Assembly (NCBI GenBank): GCA_949751835.1
Contig: CATKHK010000132.1
Coordinates: 1 to 64,000 of the forward strand
Direction: 5' to 3'
Origin: Blepharisma japonicum
Lineage: Eukaryota; Ciliophora; Heterotrichea; Heterotrichida; Blepharismidae
DNA: 64,000 nucleotides
A model generated the notes under the pieces. That model searched no databases. It was not told the DNA's origin and was given only the letters and a program-made list of their open reading frames with translations. Shown piece after piece: positions 12,138-22,163 of the stretch. A program made the position numbers and the translations under genes. How positions within the stretch are numbered: position 1 is the stretch's first letter; each line of letters begins with the position of its first letter.

Positions 12138-13976
12138 ATGGAAGCCCCAAGTAAAAAATTGAAACTTTCAGCTTCTGCAACTTCAGCCGAGATGGCTGAA
12201 AATGAAGATTCTTTCACAATAGAAAAAGAAAACACCTTAATGAGGTCTTATTACTTTTTACAATTTGATTTCTCAGAAGACGAGTTTCAGAAATTTTGGG
12301 AGACTCTTCAAACACCTCTTCCCAACACTTTCCGAATCAACCCTATGCATAAAACACATCAAAATTTGATAAGCCAGCTAAAAAATCCTGAATTTCTGTC
12401 ATCATTAATAAACGATTCTTCAAACTCCATACAAATCGAGCCTATTTCTTGATATCCCAACTCTCTTTCCTGACAGATTTCTACTCAAAAATCACGATTG
12501 AAGTACATAGAAGGGATAAAACCTCTCCAAATATTCTTGCAAAATGCTAACGACTGTGGCTTAATCTCACGCCAAGAATTGGTGAGTATGATCCCTGGTT
12601 TGATTCTTGATGTCACTCCAGGGATGCATATATTAGATATGTGCGCAGCACCTGGCTCAAAAACAGCCCATATTATCGAGCTTATGAAAGGAGAAGGCTT
12701 AATTGTGGCAAATGACGTAGATTTCAAAAGAGCTAATACTCTAGTGCATCAGCTGCATCGAACGAATATTAATTGTTTAGTAGTTACAAATCACCCTGCT
12801 CAGCATTATCCAGGAATTGGCCCAAAGCAAAGCCGATATCAATTTGATAGGGTTCTCTGTGATGTCCCATGCTCTGGGGATGGAGCTATAAGAAAATGCC
12901 CTGATAAATGGAGGAGCTGGAAAATAAGTGACTCTTATGGCCTCCACAAGCTACAAAATTTGATATTAAATAGAGGTTTTTCGCTATGTAAGGTCGGAGG
13001 ATTCTTTTGCTACTCTACATGCTCTTTAAATCCTATTGAAAATGAAGCAGTTGTTTCAGAAATGCTCCGACAACACCAAAATGATATAGAAATAGTAGAC
13101 TTGCATGAAAAACTCAGAGAAATTTGTCCTGGATTTATTGCAAGACCCGGATTAAGTAGCTGAAAAGTGGTCTGGCCGAATGAAGAAGGGAAACTTATTG
13201 AATATTCTTCTATGTCCGAAGTGCCTGAATCAATAAAATCAATCAAACCTTCTATGTTCCCTGCTGGCATTTCTGATGATTTGCAAAGATGTGCAAGAAT
13301 TTTCCCTCATGACCAAAACACAGGTGGTTTTTTTGTAACCCTCTTTCGCAAGATTGGGCCTATTCATATCCCTAGAAGTCCAAATCCAGCTTTTGAAGAG
13401 CAGAAATCAAGTGACATGAACACAGGAGGAAATAAAATTTTTATAGAATTAGAAGAGAATAACAGTGAATATCAAAGCATAAAGGAATATTTTGGATATC
13501 AAGCGGATCCTACTTCGCAACTATATGCAATGGCAGGGTCTAAAATGAACGCAATATTTTATGTTTCTAAAGAAGTAAAGGATTTTATTGAAGGCGACAA
13601 AAAGAAGTCACTAAAAGTGCTAAGCCTCGGTGTCAAAGCTTTTATCAAGCATAACTTGAAGAACTCAGGAAGCATCTGCAAATATAAGCCAGTCCAAGAT
13701 GCTTTGCCTTACATTTCAAAATTATTTTCAAAAAGAAAAGTTAACTGCAGAGACACTGAATTTCTGAAGACAATCATCAATGAAAAATTTGTGCTGCAGT
13801 CTTGCATAAAAGATGAAGAATGCCAAATTTTGATAAGAGAATTGGGATTTTATATTATTAGGTTTGTAGAAATAGAGGAAGAAGTGATAGTTCTTAAATG
13901 CACAGATGATAAGATTATACCAATGATTCCTAAAGAGCATGAAGAAAGTTTGAAGATGAGGTATTTAGCTATTTAA
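12138..13976 (+). CDS. NSUN2: tRNA (cytosine-5) methyltransferase, NSUN2/Trm4 type
   Basis: The 612-aa product is a Rossmann-fold SAM-dependent RNA m5C methyltransferase. Seen motifs are SRQELVSMIPGLIL, the SAM-binding block LDMCAAPGSKTAHIIEL, the motif IV block CDVPCSGDGAIRKCPDKW with its conserved PC Cys, and motif VI YSTCSLNPIENEAVV with the catalytic TC Cys. Two TGA codons, at 12450 and 12471, encode the two Trp of the NSUN2-type WYP..L.W block, and a third lies at 13161; this is direct evidence for the code. NSUN2/Trm4 methylates C34, C48-50 in tRNAs in the nucleus. The C-terminal extension fits the NSUN2 clade better than NSUN5 or NOP2. Confidence 0.93.
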
Positions 13977-14015
13977 TAAGATTTTAATATTTAATATCAT
14001 CTTACCAATATATGT

Positions 14016-15020
14016 CTAAGCTCTGTCTAACTGTCTCAGGAGGGCTCCAAAACTGCCGAAATAAGCTCCGTAGTCAGATTGGATCAATTTTATCTTATTA
14101 GCGCTCCAAAAATCAATACAATATTGAGCCAGCTCATTTGCGTAAGTTGTATGCATTGCGTCTCCAACTACTGCGATTCTATCTATTCCTTCTACAACTG
14201 CCTGCATATATGAGATCTGAGTCATGTTGAAACAAAATAATATAAGTAGGGATTTGGCAATGCTGGCAGGATCTGCTTCGTCTGCTCGTTTTTCTCGAAG
14301 CTTTGCACAAGAGCTGGCAATCAAATTGTGAGGAAGACCCATTTGGTCATAGCCTCTACCATAAATATCGCCTACAGTCATATCAACTAAGACGTTGTCT
14401 CCATCTCTAGCTGACTCTAGTGCATCAGTTGGAGTTTGATAGCTGCAAAGCAACTTTGACAAAGCTCAAAACGTGGATCCTCCAAAACTCGAACCACCAA
14501 CCTTATGGAAGTCTTCCAGCGAGTTGACTCTATAAATGCTAATCCCAGACCTAACATTAACTAGCAGGCAAGGGAACAGAGATTCTTCACAAACTCCCTC
14601 CTTCACAAAATCTCCAGATGTACAAATACTTCCATCAGACTGTGGTAACTGAGTATTTCTGTATTGATAAAGCGACTCTTTACTGTTGTTTCAAAAGAAA
14701 TCCAATGCTTTTACTGCAAATTTTGTTTTTTCTGAAGTAATAACATGGATATTGAACATTGTCTCAAGTCTGAGATGAAAATCATCAAATTTGACTCCAG
14801 TGACTTGAACTGGAACCTCATCTCTTGTAAGTTTTGAGTAAAGAATATGAGATTTGAAGCTTTCTACTTCAGCTTTCAGTAGTCGAACAAAATAAAAGGT
14901 TCCGTTATACTTGGAAGAGTAGATATAGTATGTTGTATAGTCAGAGACTGGCTCCCCAAATATAAAAATGCTAGCTTCTAAATACACAGGCCCTAAATCA
15001 ATTGCTATTTGATTTCCCAT
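14016..15020 (-). CDS. PANK: Pantothenate kinase, eukaryotic (Fumble) type
   Basis: The product is 334 aa, from ATG at 15018-15020 to TAG at 14016. It begins with an acetate/sugar-kinase-like phosphate loop (NQIAIDLGPVYLEASIF), followed by SGISIYRVNS and the glycine-rich GGSSFGGSTFWALSKLL that matches the type II PanK signature. It ends with GAYFGSFGALL, similar to the family C-terminus. PanK catalyses the ATP-dependent first step of coenzyme A synthesis. TGA encodes Trp at 14691 and inside GSTFWALS. The length is close to the catalytic core of animal and fungal PanKs, so no extra domain is fused. Confidence 0.88.
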
Positions 15021-15133
15021 TTATAATATCGTGAAATTGCATCAATTTTCCAGTAGATTTAATAAGAAATACTTAGGCATAATAATAGATTTAGTAAAAT
15101 ATGTTTTAATCAATAGGTTATTTCCTTAAATAT

Positions 15134-17815
15134 CTATAAATCTGGATCCATGGAATCTAGAGCGTCCAAAATCTGCGCAAAGGTTGGTCTCTTTGATGGA
15201 ATCGGATCCCAAGAAGCCCTGATAATGTCTTTGACGATATCAGGGCAGGTTGAAGGTATTACACTCAAGTTAGGTCTTTCCCCTTTGACAACTCTCATAG
15301 GAATAGTCACCGGATTAATATCTCTATAAGGAGTTTCTCTGACTACAATTTCCCACATGACAATTGCAAACGAGTATATATCAGCTGCAAGGGTGTAAGG
15401 CTGGTTATTGATCACTTCTGGAGCCATCCAGTGGCAAGTCCCCATTTGTCCTGTCATTTTCCCGCTCTCATCCATAGCTCTTGCAACCCCAAAGTCTGTT
15501 ATTTTCACCATGATTTTATCATTAGGAGAGGTGACTTCATCAAGAAGCAATAAATTCAAACTTTTTAAATCCCTGTGGAGAATAGGAGGATTATTATCGT
15601 GGAGGTAAAACATCCCTCTGGCCACATCTTTCATCATTTTCAGCTTCTGCTTCCACGTCAGCATGATATTTTTCTTCTCATGAAGCAGCTTAAATAGTGT
15701 TTCTCCTCCACAGAACTCAGATACAATGATCATCTGAGGCTCTGCACAAGCCCCCATGAACATTACTAAATTTGGGTGCCTTAACCTCATCATTGCAGTC
15801 ACTTCACGCTCGAATTCTTTTTTCAGAGACTGCCCCATGAAGGTGTCTCGCATCATTTTAATTGCGACTGGAGTTCTTTTATATTTTCCTTTATAGACGG
15901 TGCAGCTGGCACCTGAGCCAAGAATCTTACCGAGTTGGACGTCATCACGGGTTAGGAGCCATCTAGATTCAACTACATTATTTTGGTTGGAAGACTGCCA
16001 GATAGGAGTAGGCATCATAGGGGGCATATTAGTTTCTTCAGGTTTTGGCTTTGCATCAAAGCCCATAAGCTCATTTAAGGTGTCTGATGGAGCTTTTAGC
16101 TGAGGAGAGGGCAAATTGTCTCTCATTGGTGATTGGTATCGTATATTATGCATTGGCTTTACTGGTTTGACGTCTCCGCGGCTATGCAATGGAGAAGGGC
16201 TCTTATGAGTTAGCATAATTTTTCCTTGTTGGGAATAGAATTTTCCTTTATTCTCAGATGGTGGAGGTTGAAGGGCTTTTTCAGATTGGGTTGAGGCAAG
16301 ATTTGAGATTTTGACAGAGAGTTCCGTAAAGTATCTGTATTCATTAGGACATTGGCTTGCAATTGGCTTAAAAGTTGTCTCCATCAGCATCGACAGTCTC
16401 TGACATTCTTCTACAAGTTGCATTATCAGAAAATTCATTAGCTGGCTTAAGTTATTCACTCCAATAAGCAATCCATCACATATTCTCACAATTTTTCTCA
16501 AATATTCCATAGTATCCCTCAAATGCTGAGGCTGTAAGGTCATTTTCCAGTTGCCCAAAGAAGAAGTTTTCTGGTGAATTTCCAGTTTATCGAGCAGCAC
16601 TCTGCACATCTGTCTAACCAGTCCACAAAAATAATCACAATGATACTGGTCACTGGGATCTTTTTCTTTATTTGTCCAAAGCAAAAGCAATGATTCTAAA
16701 ATTGCCCTTGGTCCAGGCTCCATAGTAAGTACTTCGCTAGGTCCTGAAATCAAATACCTATGTAGCAGTATTAAAAGTTTTACTGAGGTTACAGTCAAGG
16801 ATTTATTGGTTTCTTTTAATCGGCTATAAAATTTGACTATTGTTTCAGGCTTATTCCAAGCACTCAAAAGGATATGATGTAAGTAATAAAGGTCAGGACA
16901 TTTGTCGCTGACTTCTAAAGATTTATTTAGGCAGAAACTGATAGAGCTTCTCAGTTTTTTAAATTCTATTTTTTCAAGGCTTGGACTGGATAGATCTAAA
17001 CCAGAAGGGATTTTTCAATTTGTGAGTCTGCTGAGGACAGCTCTAGGTGCTGGTCTTTCAGCAGGATTTGGTTCTAAGCACAAGTTGAGGATTTCTTGTA
17101 GCTGCATTGACAGAGAAACTTCTCGCCTTACTGCTTCTTCTGTAGAGAAAGGCATTTCTCTGAAGATCATAAAATAAAGAGTGCATCCAACTCCCCAGAC
17201 ATCGATTTTCCCCAAGTCAAAATCACTTCCAAAATCAAGAGGTCTGTACACTGGATGTGTGTATTTTTCTACATTCCCCAAAACCACTGGGCCTGGCGAC
17301 GCTTTTGCTTCTTCTAGTCTAAGAGAGCTACCAAAGTCTCCCAATTTGAAACCATAGCTATCAGTAACTAGAATATTGCTAGGATTTATGTCTCTATGCA
17401 CAATTCCACTATCCTGCAGCTTTATAATAGCAGACAATAAGTCTTTTAATATAAAAAGGATCTGATCTTCGTTTAGGTCATGATTTTGCATAAGATCATA
17501 TAAGTTTCCTTTCTGACAATACTCAAATTTGATGGCGCCGTACTGGGTGCTACCCTGAGCGATGGTTTTTTCAAGTAAATTGAGGATGTTGGGGTGGCTT
17601 CCTACAATGCAGAGGTTAGTGAATTCGCGGTAATACATTTCTTGAAAGTGGGACATGTAAAATGGGATATACTTGATGGCGAATTGATTGTTTTGGAGAT
17701 CTTTCCCAAGAAGAATGCTAGAACTTGAGGTCTTGTGGAGAATAGAGAGGATTTCCAATGGCCCAGAGTCAAAAGTAATCTGTTGGCCTATTAAGTTGTC
17801 TCTGCCTATATTCAT
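15134..17815 (-). CDS. Double protein kinase with central ANTH domain
   Basis: One continuous frame (893 aa) joins what would look like two genes without the TGA Trp codon at 17015-17017. Residues ~10-265 are a Ser/Thr kinase with FAIKYIPF, IVHRDINPSNILV and LGDFGSS, close to the NAK (AAK1/GAK) group. Residues ~300-520 resemble an ANTH/AP180 N-terminal domain (SLEVSDKCPDLYYLHHILL, then LLILLHRYLISGP), which binds phosphoinositides at endocytic membranes. A proline-rich linker follows. Residues ~620-890 are a second kinase of tyrosine-kinase-like type (LGKILGSGASCTVYKG, VAIKMM, HRDLKSLNLLL, ITDFGVARAM, MAPEVINNQPY). Both kinases keep Lys, HRD and DFG, so both look active. A role in clathrin-mediated uptake is inference from the NAK and ANTH parts. 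The start is the first ATG in frame; only TTG lies upstream. Confidence 0.85.
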
Positions 17816-18282
17816 TATGAAATTCAAGATGATAATATAGAAAATACGTGGTAAAGTATGGATAATAGGATGAAGAATAAAATAATTTCAGATGATAAAA
17901 GAAGCATTTTTACATTCTTATTTGATGAAATAAAAAATAATATTTAACATATTGGTAGGACTAATATAATTTAGGCCCTTCATGATTTGGCTTTAGCTCT
18001 AACTACCTATGGTCGAAATATTTCAAAATTCTAAAAGATAATTTCGTAAGTTTTGGTAAGCACTTTCCAATTGATATTTTAACTTTTAAAATTTTCAGGA
18101 CCTTGAGTCAGGGCCAAAATGAGAGGGATACCCAGGAGCGAGCATCTGTGATAGATAAAATATTATCTGAGTTATATAACTTTTCTATTATTTTAAGAAA
18201 TATAATAGCTCTATATAAAGGTATTTCCCTTTTAGGCCTGCATCAGAACAAAATAGCCAAAGCTGTAGTAATTTCATTTAAA
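17816..18282. other. Divergent upstream region of two genes
   Basis: This region lies between the divergent starts of the double kinase (-) and the exchanger (+). It is AT-rich. A frame is open from about 18103 to the exchanger ATG but has no ATG of its own, so a missed 5' exon cannot be excluded. No RNA gene was seen. Confidence 0.4.
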
Positions 18283-19851
18283 ATGGCAGAATGCGAAGAT
18301 GTCTATAATGCAAAAGATCATTGCGACTACACAATTGACAACTGTGGCTGGATTTTCCAGTTTTATTTCTGCACTCTCAATGGAAACCCTTTTTCGCTAA
18401 TTTTAATGGTAAAGCCTACCTAGCTATTATTATTTTGACTATTTATTACCACATTAGGAACAATAGCTGACCAATACTTTTCTCCATCCCTCTCCTATAT
18501 TGCCGGCAAGCTTAAACTTTCCCCAACACTTGCAGGAATTACTCTTTTGGCCTTTGGCAATGGAGCACCTGACGTATTTTCATCAATTCTTGCAGCACAA
18601 AAACTGAAGATTTTTCTTGCATTGGGTGCTTTGTTTGGAGGCGCGCTTTTCGTGAACTCTGTGGTGCTTTATTTTGTGGTCATGGAAGGCGGAGAATCCC
18701 ACATTGTGCTTTCTAAGTTATTTCGAGATGCTGGATTTCTATTATTAACTGTATCTACAATCCTGATATATGGGCTTATAGGAGAAATCTCACTTTTTCA
18801 AGCATGTTTATTCCCTTTGCTTTACACAATTTATGTTTGTATAGTGATTTACACAGAAAAAGAAAAAAAATCACTATCAGCGTTTGATTCATTGGAGCTG
18901 CCTGTTTTAGAAAGCAACCGAATCGAGTCCTGCGAAATCATTGAGGACTATATAGCGAGCACAGTCCCACAGATTCAAATAACCCAGGTCCACGGGAGAC
19001 CTCCTCATTCCTTAGTGTCCAACTTACAGTGAAGCTTAATTAAATTCCGCTATTTTTTGCAAAAAGAACAAACAGAATTTTCCTCAATGACGCTTTTAGA
19101 AAAAACACGCTATATTATTATATTCCCTATACAATTTCTGCAAAAGCTAACAATTCCTTATTATACAGAAGAGAACTGAAATCGATCTTATGCAGTTATG
19201 ATGCCACTTGCTTCGCTCTTTTTCTTTTTAATCACTCAAGAATGTAATGATTAAGCAGGAATCACTGAAACGATATTTGGGGTACATGTTTGAATTCCCT
19301 CATTGATAATTGGAGTATTTTTGTGTATATGGGTCTGGTGCACCAGCAAAGTATCAATTCCTCCTCATTATAATGGCAAGTTAACGCTTGTGGCGTTTTT
19401 AATGTCAATTTTATGGATTTGCACTATTTGTGGATATATGGTGGATTTGTTGAGCTTGGCTGGACTGCTGAGTGGGATTCCAGCTGAATTTTTAGGTATG
19501 ACTATGCTTGCTTGGGGAAACTCTGCTGGGGACTTTTATGCGAATCCTGCAATAGCTAAGCTTGGACTTAATCAAACAGCCCTAACTGCTTGCTTTGCTG
19601 GACCTCTCTTCAACACCTTAGTGGGATTTGGCATTGCTCTAATTATCAGTAGCAGTGCAGGACCAATATCATTTAACATGTATAACCACACAGCTGTCGC
19701 CATTGCAGGGTGCTGTCTCGCAGCCTCAATAATAACTTCTCTCTTATTTGGAAGTTTCTATAGAGGTTTAATCACAAAATTGCACGCAAAGCTGCTCCTT
19801 TTCTTGTATTTTACATTCGGACTTATCGTGTCTCTATATCAATTCACATAA
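18283..19851 (+). CDS. SLC8B1: Mitochondrial-type Na+(Li+)/Ca2+ exchanger (NCLX/CCX family)
   Basis: Removing two 15-nt introns (18409-18423 and 19244-19258) gives a 512-aa product. The N-terminal ECEDV...DHCDY...CGW..QFYFC Cys pattern matches the pre-TM1 region of NCLX/NCKX6. The alpha-1 repeat reads LLAFGNGAPDVFSSI and alpha-2 reads LAWGNSAGDFYANPAIAKL, the ion-binding signatures of the CaCA superfamily. About ten hydrophobic segments surround a central polar loop (IEDYIASTVPQI...). The family exchanges Na+ (or Li+, H+) for Ca2+ at inner mitochondrial or other internal membranes. TGA Trp codons are frequent. No clear presequence precedes ATG 18283, so the targeting end may be incomplete. 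Confidence 0.85.
18409..18423 (+). other. 15-nt intron
   Basis: GTAAAGCCTACCTAG begins with GT, ends with TAG and has A at position 10. Its removal joins FSLILM to LLLFWLF and removes an in-frame TAG, letting the exchanger frame run into TM1. Confidence 0.9.
19244..19258 (+). other. 15-nt intron
   Basis: GTAATGATTAAGCAG contains an in-frame TAA; removing it restores FLITQEWITETIFG. A lies at position 10. Confidence 0.9.
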
Positions 19852-19870
19852 TTTACTAATTAAACATTAA

Positions 19871-21361
19871 TTACTCCTGAAGCTCTTCCTTAATTACGCT
19901 CAATTTATTATGAGTGGTGAGCTCCTTCCTATACATATCTAGCAGATTTTCATATTTTTTAACCAAGGCATTCATTTGCTCTATTTTCTCTTCATTTTTC
20001 AGCTCATGCTCTCTAAAGGTGTTCTGTAGCTGCATTAGTTTACCTTTTAGCATGATATTTTCTTCCAACCTTAATTGAGCCTGCTGATTTAAGCTGTCCA
20101 TTTTTTTCTCTGAATCTTTTTGGGCTTTCAGAATAAAGTCACACAGAGCAAGAACTCCTTCAAATGCGGCTTCAATGGTTTTGGATTGGAGTGGAAAACT
20201 TCCTTTAATTTCTGACAGCAAAAGGATAACGATAGGCAAGTATTTTGAAAAATATTGCTGACAGGTTTGCTTGGGGTCAGTAGAAAACTCACAAGTACTA
20301 ATCTGCTCTTTCAGGATTTGCTGGATTTCTTCCCAAGTTGTCAGCCCATGGGAAGAGGATAAGTTTGAGAAAGAGCTAGACCTCTGAGCTTGGGAAGAGA
20401 GCAAAGAACTTATACCTTTGAGATTTTCTGTCTGAGAAAAAGGCTTGTCAAATATAGTAATACTGCCACCTTTGCAGTGGTTTAGGTTATTTTGCTGCTG
20501 GGAAGTTGGCTGATGTCCAGAAAGAGACCTCCGCTTAGACTGATTAATAGGGCAAATTACTTGTATATAATTAGCTTGTCTCCCTATATCAATTTTAATT
20601 GATTTTCCTGCAATTTTTAATTCTAAGTTCCCTGATATTGGCTTATTGCTTTGCAGAGAAGGGCTTCGAGGCCTCGAAGCAGCATCAGAATTTTCTTGAG
20701 AAATTTTCATAGTAATCCCAAGCCCATCATACAGTAGCTTCGGAGTTATCTTTGACTGCAGACAAATTTCACAAGCCGTCTGAGGAGAATTATTAGGAAA
20801 AAGACTAAGCAGCTGACACTTAGAGCACTTTTTTAAGTCTAAATTTGTAAATTCTAGCCTTATAAGCTTGCTAGCCTCTTCTGATTTTGCATCAGATTCT
20901 GTTTTCCCACAACAGCATCCGCAATAGCTACACTGACCTTCAATTTTCTCTGTCCTTCCTGGAACACAAGAAGCCACAGTTTGGTATAACAAATCAATTA
21001 GATTTTTCAAAGACTGTAGAGACGATAAGTGACTGAGAATCTGCTCATGCAATGATGATGCTTTGTCGTTACCGAAATCATGGAAATTGCTTGGAGTCTC
21101 GAAGTGCAGCTGTTTTTCTACGTTTAAATCGGGGGAAGGCAGCGGCCGAGATTCAAGCATCGGAGGAGTGTATGATCGTCCTCGCTCGAATTCTTTCTCC
21201 TGGTATTCGGATTCACTAAGCTTTGATTTGCTTCGTATAGTATATCCTAGAGGACTTGATTCAAAAGCAGGGCGTTGTGAAACATTCAAGTGCGGCTTTT
21301 TGACCTGAGTTTTTTCAAGCTGCCGTCTTACAAATGAGTAGTAGTGTGTTTTTTGTGCCAT
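19871..21361 (-). CDS. Cys-cluster and coiled-coil protein, unknown
   Basis: This 496-aa product was not recognised. The N-terminal ~130 residues are basic and Ser/Pro-rich (YTPPMLESRPLPSP). A Cys-rich segment (CSYCGCCCG, then KCSKCQLL, then CEIC) at about residues 142-202 could bind zinc. The C-terminal ~110 residues are strongly helical and charged (KKMDSLNQQAQLRLEENIMLKGKL), typical of a coiled coil. The stop lies 19 bp from the stop of the convergent exchanger gene. A cytoskeletal or centrosomal scaffold is plausible but unsupported. Confidence 0.7.
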   Translation of the reverse strand: MAQKTHYYSFVRRQLEKTQVKKPHLNVSQRPAFESSPLGYTIRSKSKLSESEYQEKEFERGRSYTPPMLESRPLPSPDLNVEKQLHFETPSNFHDFGNDKASSLHEQILSHLSSLQSLKNLIDLLYQTVASCVPGRTEKIEGQCSYCGCCCGKTESDAKSEEASKLIRLEFTNLDLKKCSKCQLLSLFPNNSPQTACEICLQSKITPKLLYDGLGITMKISQENSDAASRPRSPSLQSNKPISGNLELKIAGKSIKIDIGRQANYIQVICPINQSKRRSLSGHQPTSQQQNNLNHCKGGSITIFDKPFSQTENLKGISSLLSSQAQRSSSFSNLSSSHGLTTWEEIQQILKEQISTCEFSTDPKQTCQQYFSKYLPIVILLLSEIKGSFPLQSKTIEAAFEGVLALCDFILKAQKDSEKKMDSLNQQAQLRLEENIMLKGKLMQLQNTFREHELKNEEKIEQMNALVKKYENLLDMYRKELTTHNKLSVIKEELQE

Positions 21362-21590
21362 TATAACGTTATGTAAAAGAAGTAGTTATTTACTCTTCTT
21401 AATACTGCCAGACCAAGAAATTTTAACACAAGTGGAATTTTTTTAAAATTGGCTTAATACCATTGAATATTTATAAATGACTAATTTCTCTCATTATAAT
21501 CACTATTTAATATATAAATTATCATTTAAATAGCTTCTCAATATAGAAATTCTTTATTTGTTTGCAATTTATTCAGTTAATTCAAAATAA

Positions 21591-22119
21591 TTAATCATTT
21601 ACTTTTTGTGATATTTGCTGGAAGAGGTCTCTGATGTTTCCAAATGCTTCATCTATCTCACTAGACAAACAAACACAAATTATGCATACAAATGAAAATA
21701 GCTGGTTTGAGTACAAAAATACCTTTGTCCCTGAGTCTGTTATTCATAAGTTTCCAGTCTTCGTCACACTTGAAATTGTCTTATATCCTATCATTTCAAG
21801 CATAATAGAAGGATCATCTAAAGTCTCTGTTGCACAAATCGCTTCTGCAATAATTGTTGAATCTTGATTTTCTTGTTTTCTTTGAATTCTGCCTACTTGT
21901 TTGCAAGCGCTGAAGTAAATCTCACTATTTTCCGTTTTGCAAGGCAACTTTTACTTTTGAAGCTGGGATGTCATGAGCCAAATCATGATGCATTAGTGTA
22001 GTTGTTGTGTCAATAAAATACTCATGCCCTTTTTTTAATAGTTTTGTTATTGCTTCTAGTAGGATTTCCGACTTAGAAATGTCGAATTTCATCTCGCCTG
22101 AACATTCAATTTCAGACAT
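21591..22119 (-). CDS. Unknown 170-aa protein with one 16-nt intron
   Basis: ATG at 22117-22119 opens exon 1 (MSEIECSGEMKFDISKSEI). A 16-nt intron at 21910-21925 joins VALQNGK to YACKQVGRIQRK, and the second exon runs through a TGA Trp (GNLWITDSG) to TAA at 21591. Without the intron the frame breaks. The C-terminus has a hydrophobic stretch (FSFVCIICVCL) followed by an amphipathic helix. The strand-turn-strand pattern around GYKTISSVTKTGNLWI recalls CYTH- or MED18-like barrels, but no motif proves it. Confidence 0.7.
21910..21925 (-). other. 16-nt intron
   Basis: On the minus strand it reads GTGAGATTTACTTCAG, with A at position 10. Its removal joins two otherwise out-of-phase open frames. 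Confidence 0.85.
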
Positions 22120-22163
22120 ATTTAGTATTATGATAACAATGCTTTATAGATGCTAGACAAAAT

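Noticed and set aside
15134-17815. Two separate kinase genes with starts near 16867 and 17827
   Set aside because: Both apparent starts are TTG, the frame is shared, and the only break is a TGA, which encodes Trp here.
21910-21955. 30- or 34-nt intron starting at GTAAAAGTTGCC (minus)
   Set aside because: The 16-nt intron GTGAGATTTACTTCAG explains the frame better, has the usual size and A at position 10.
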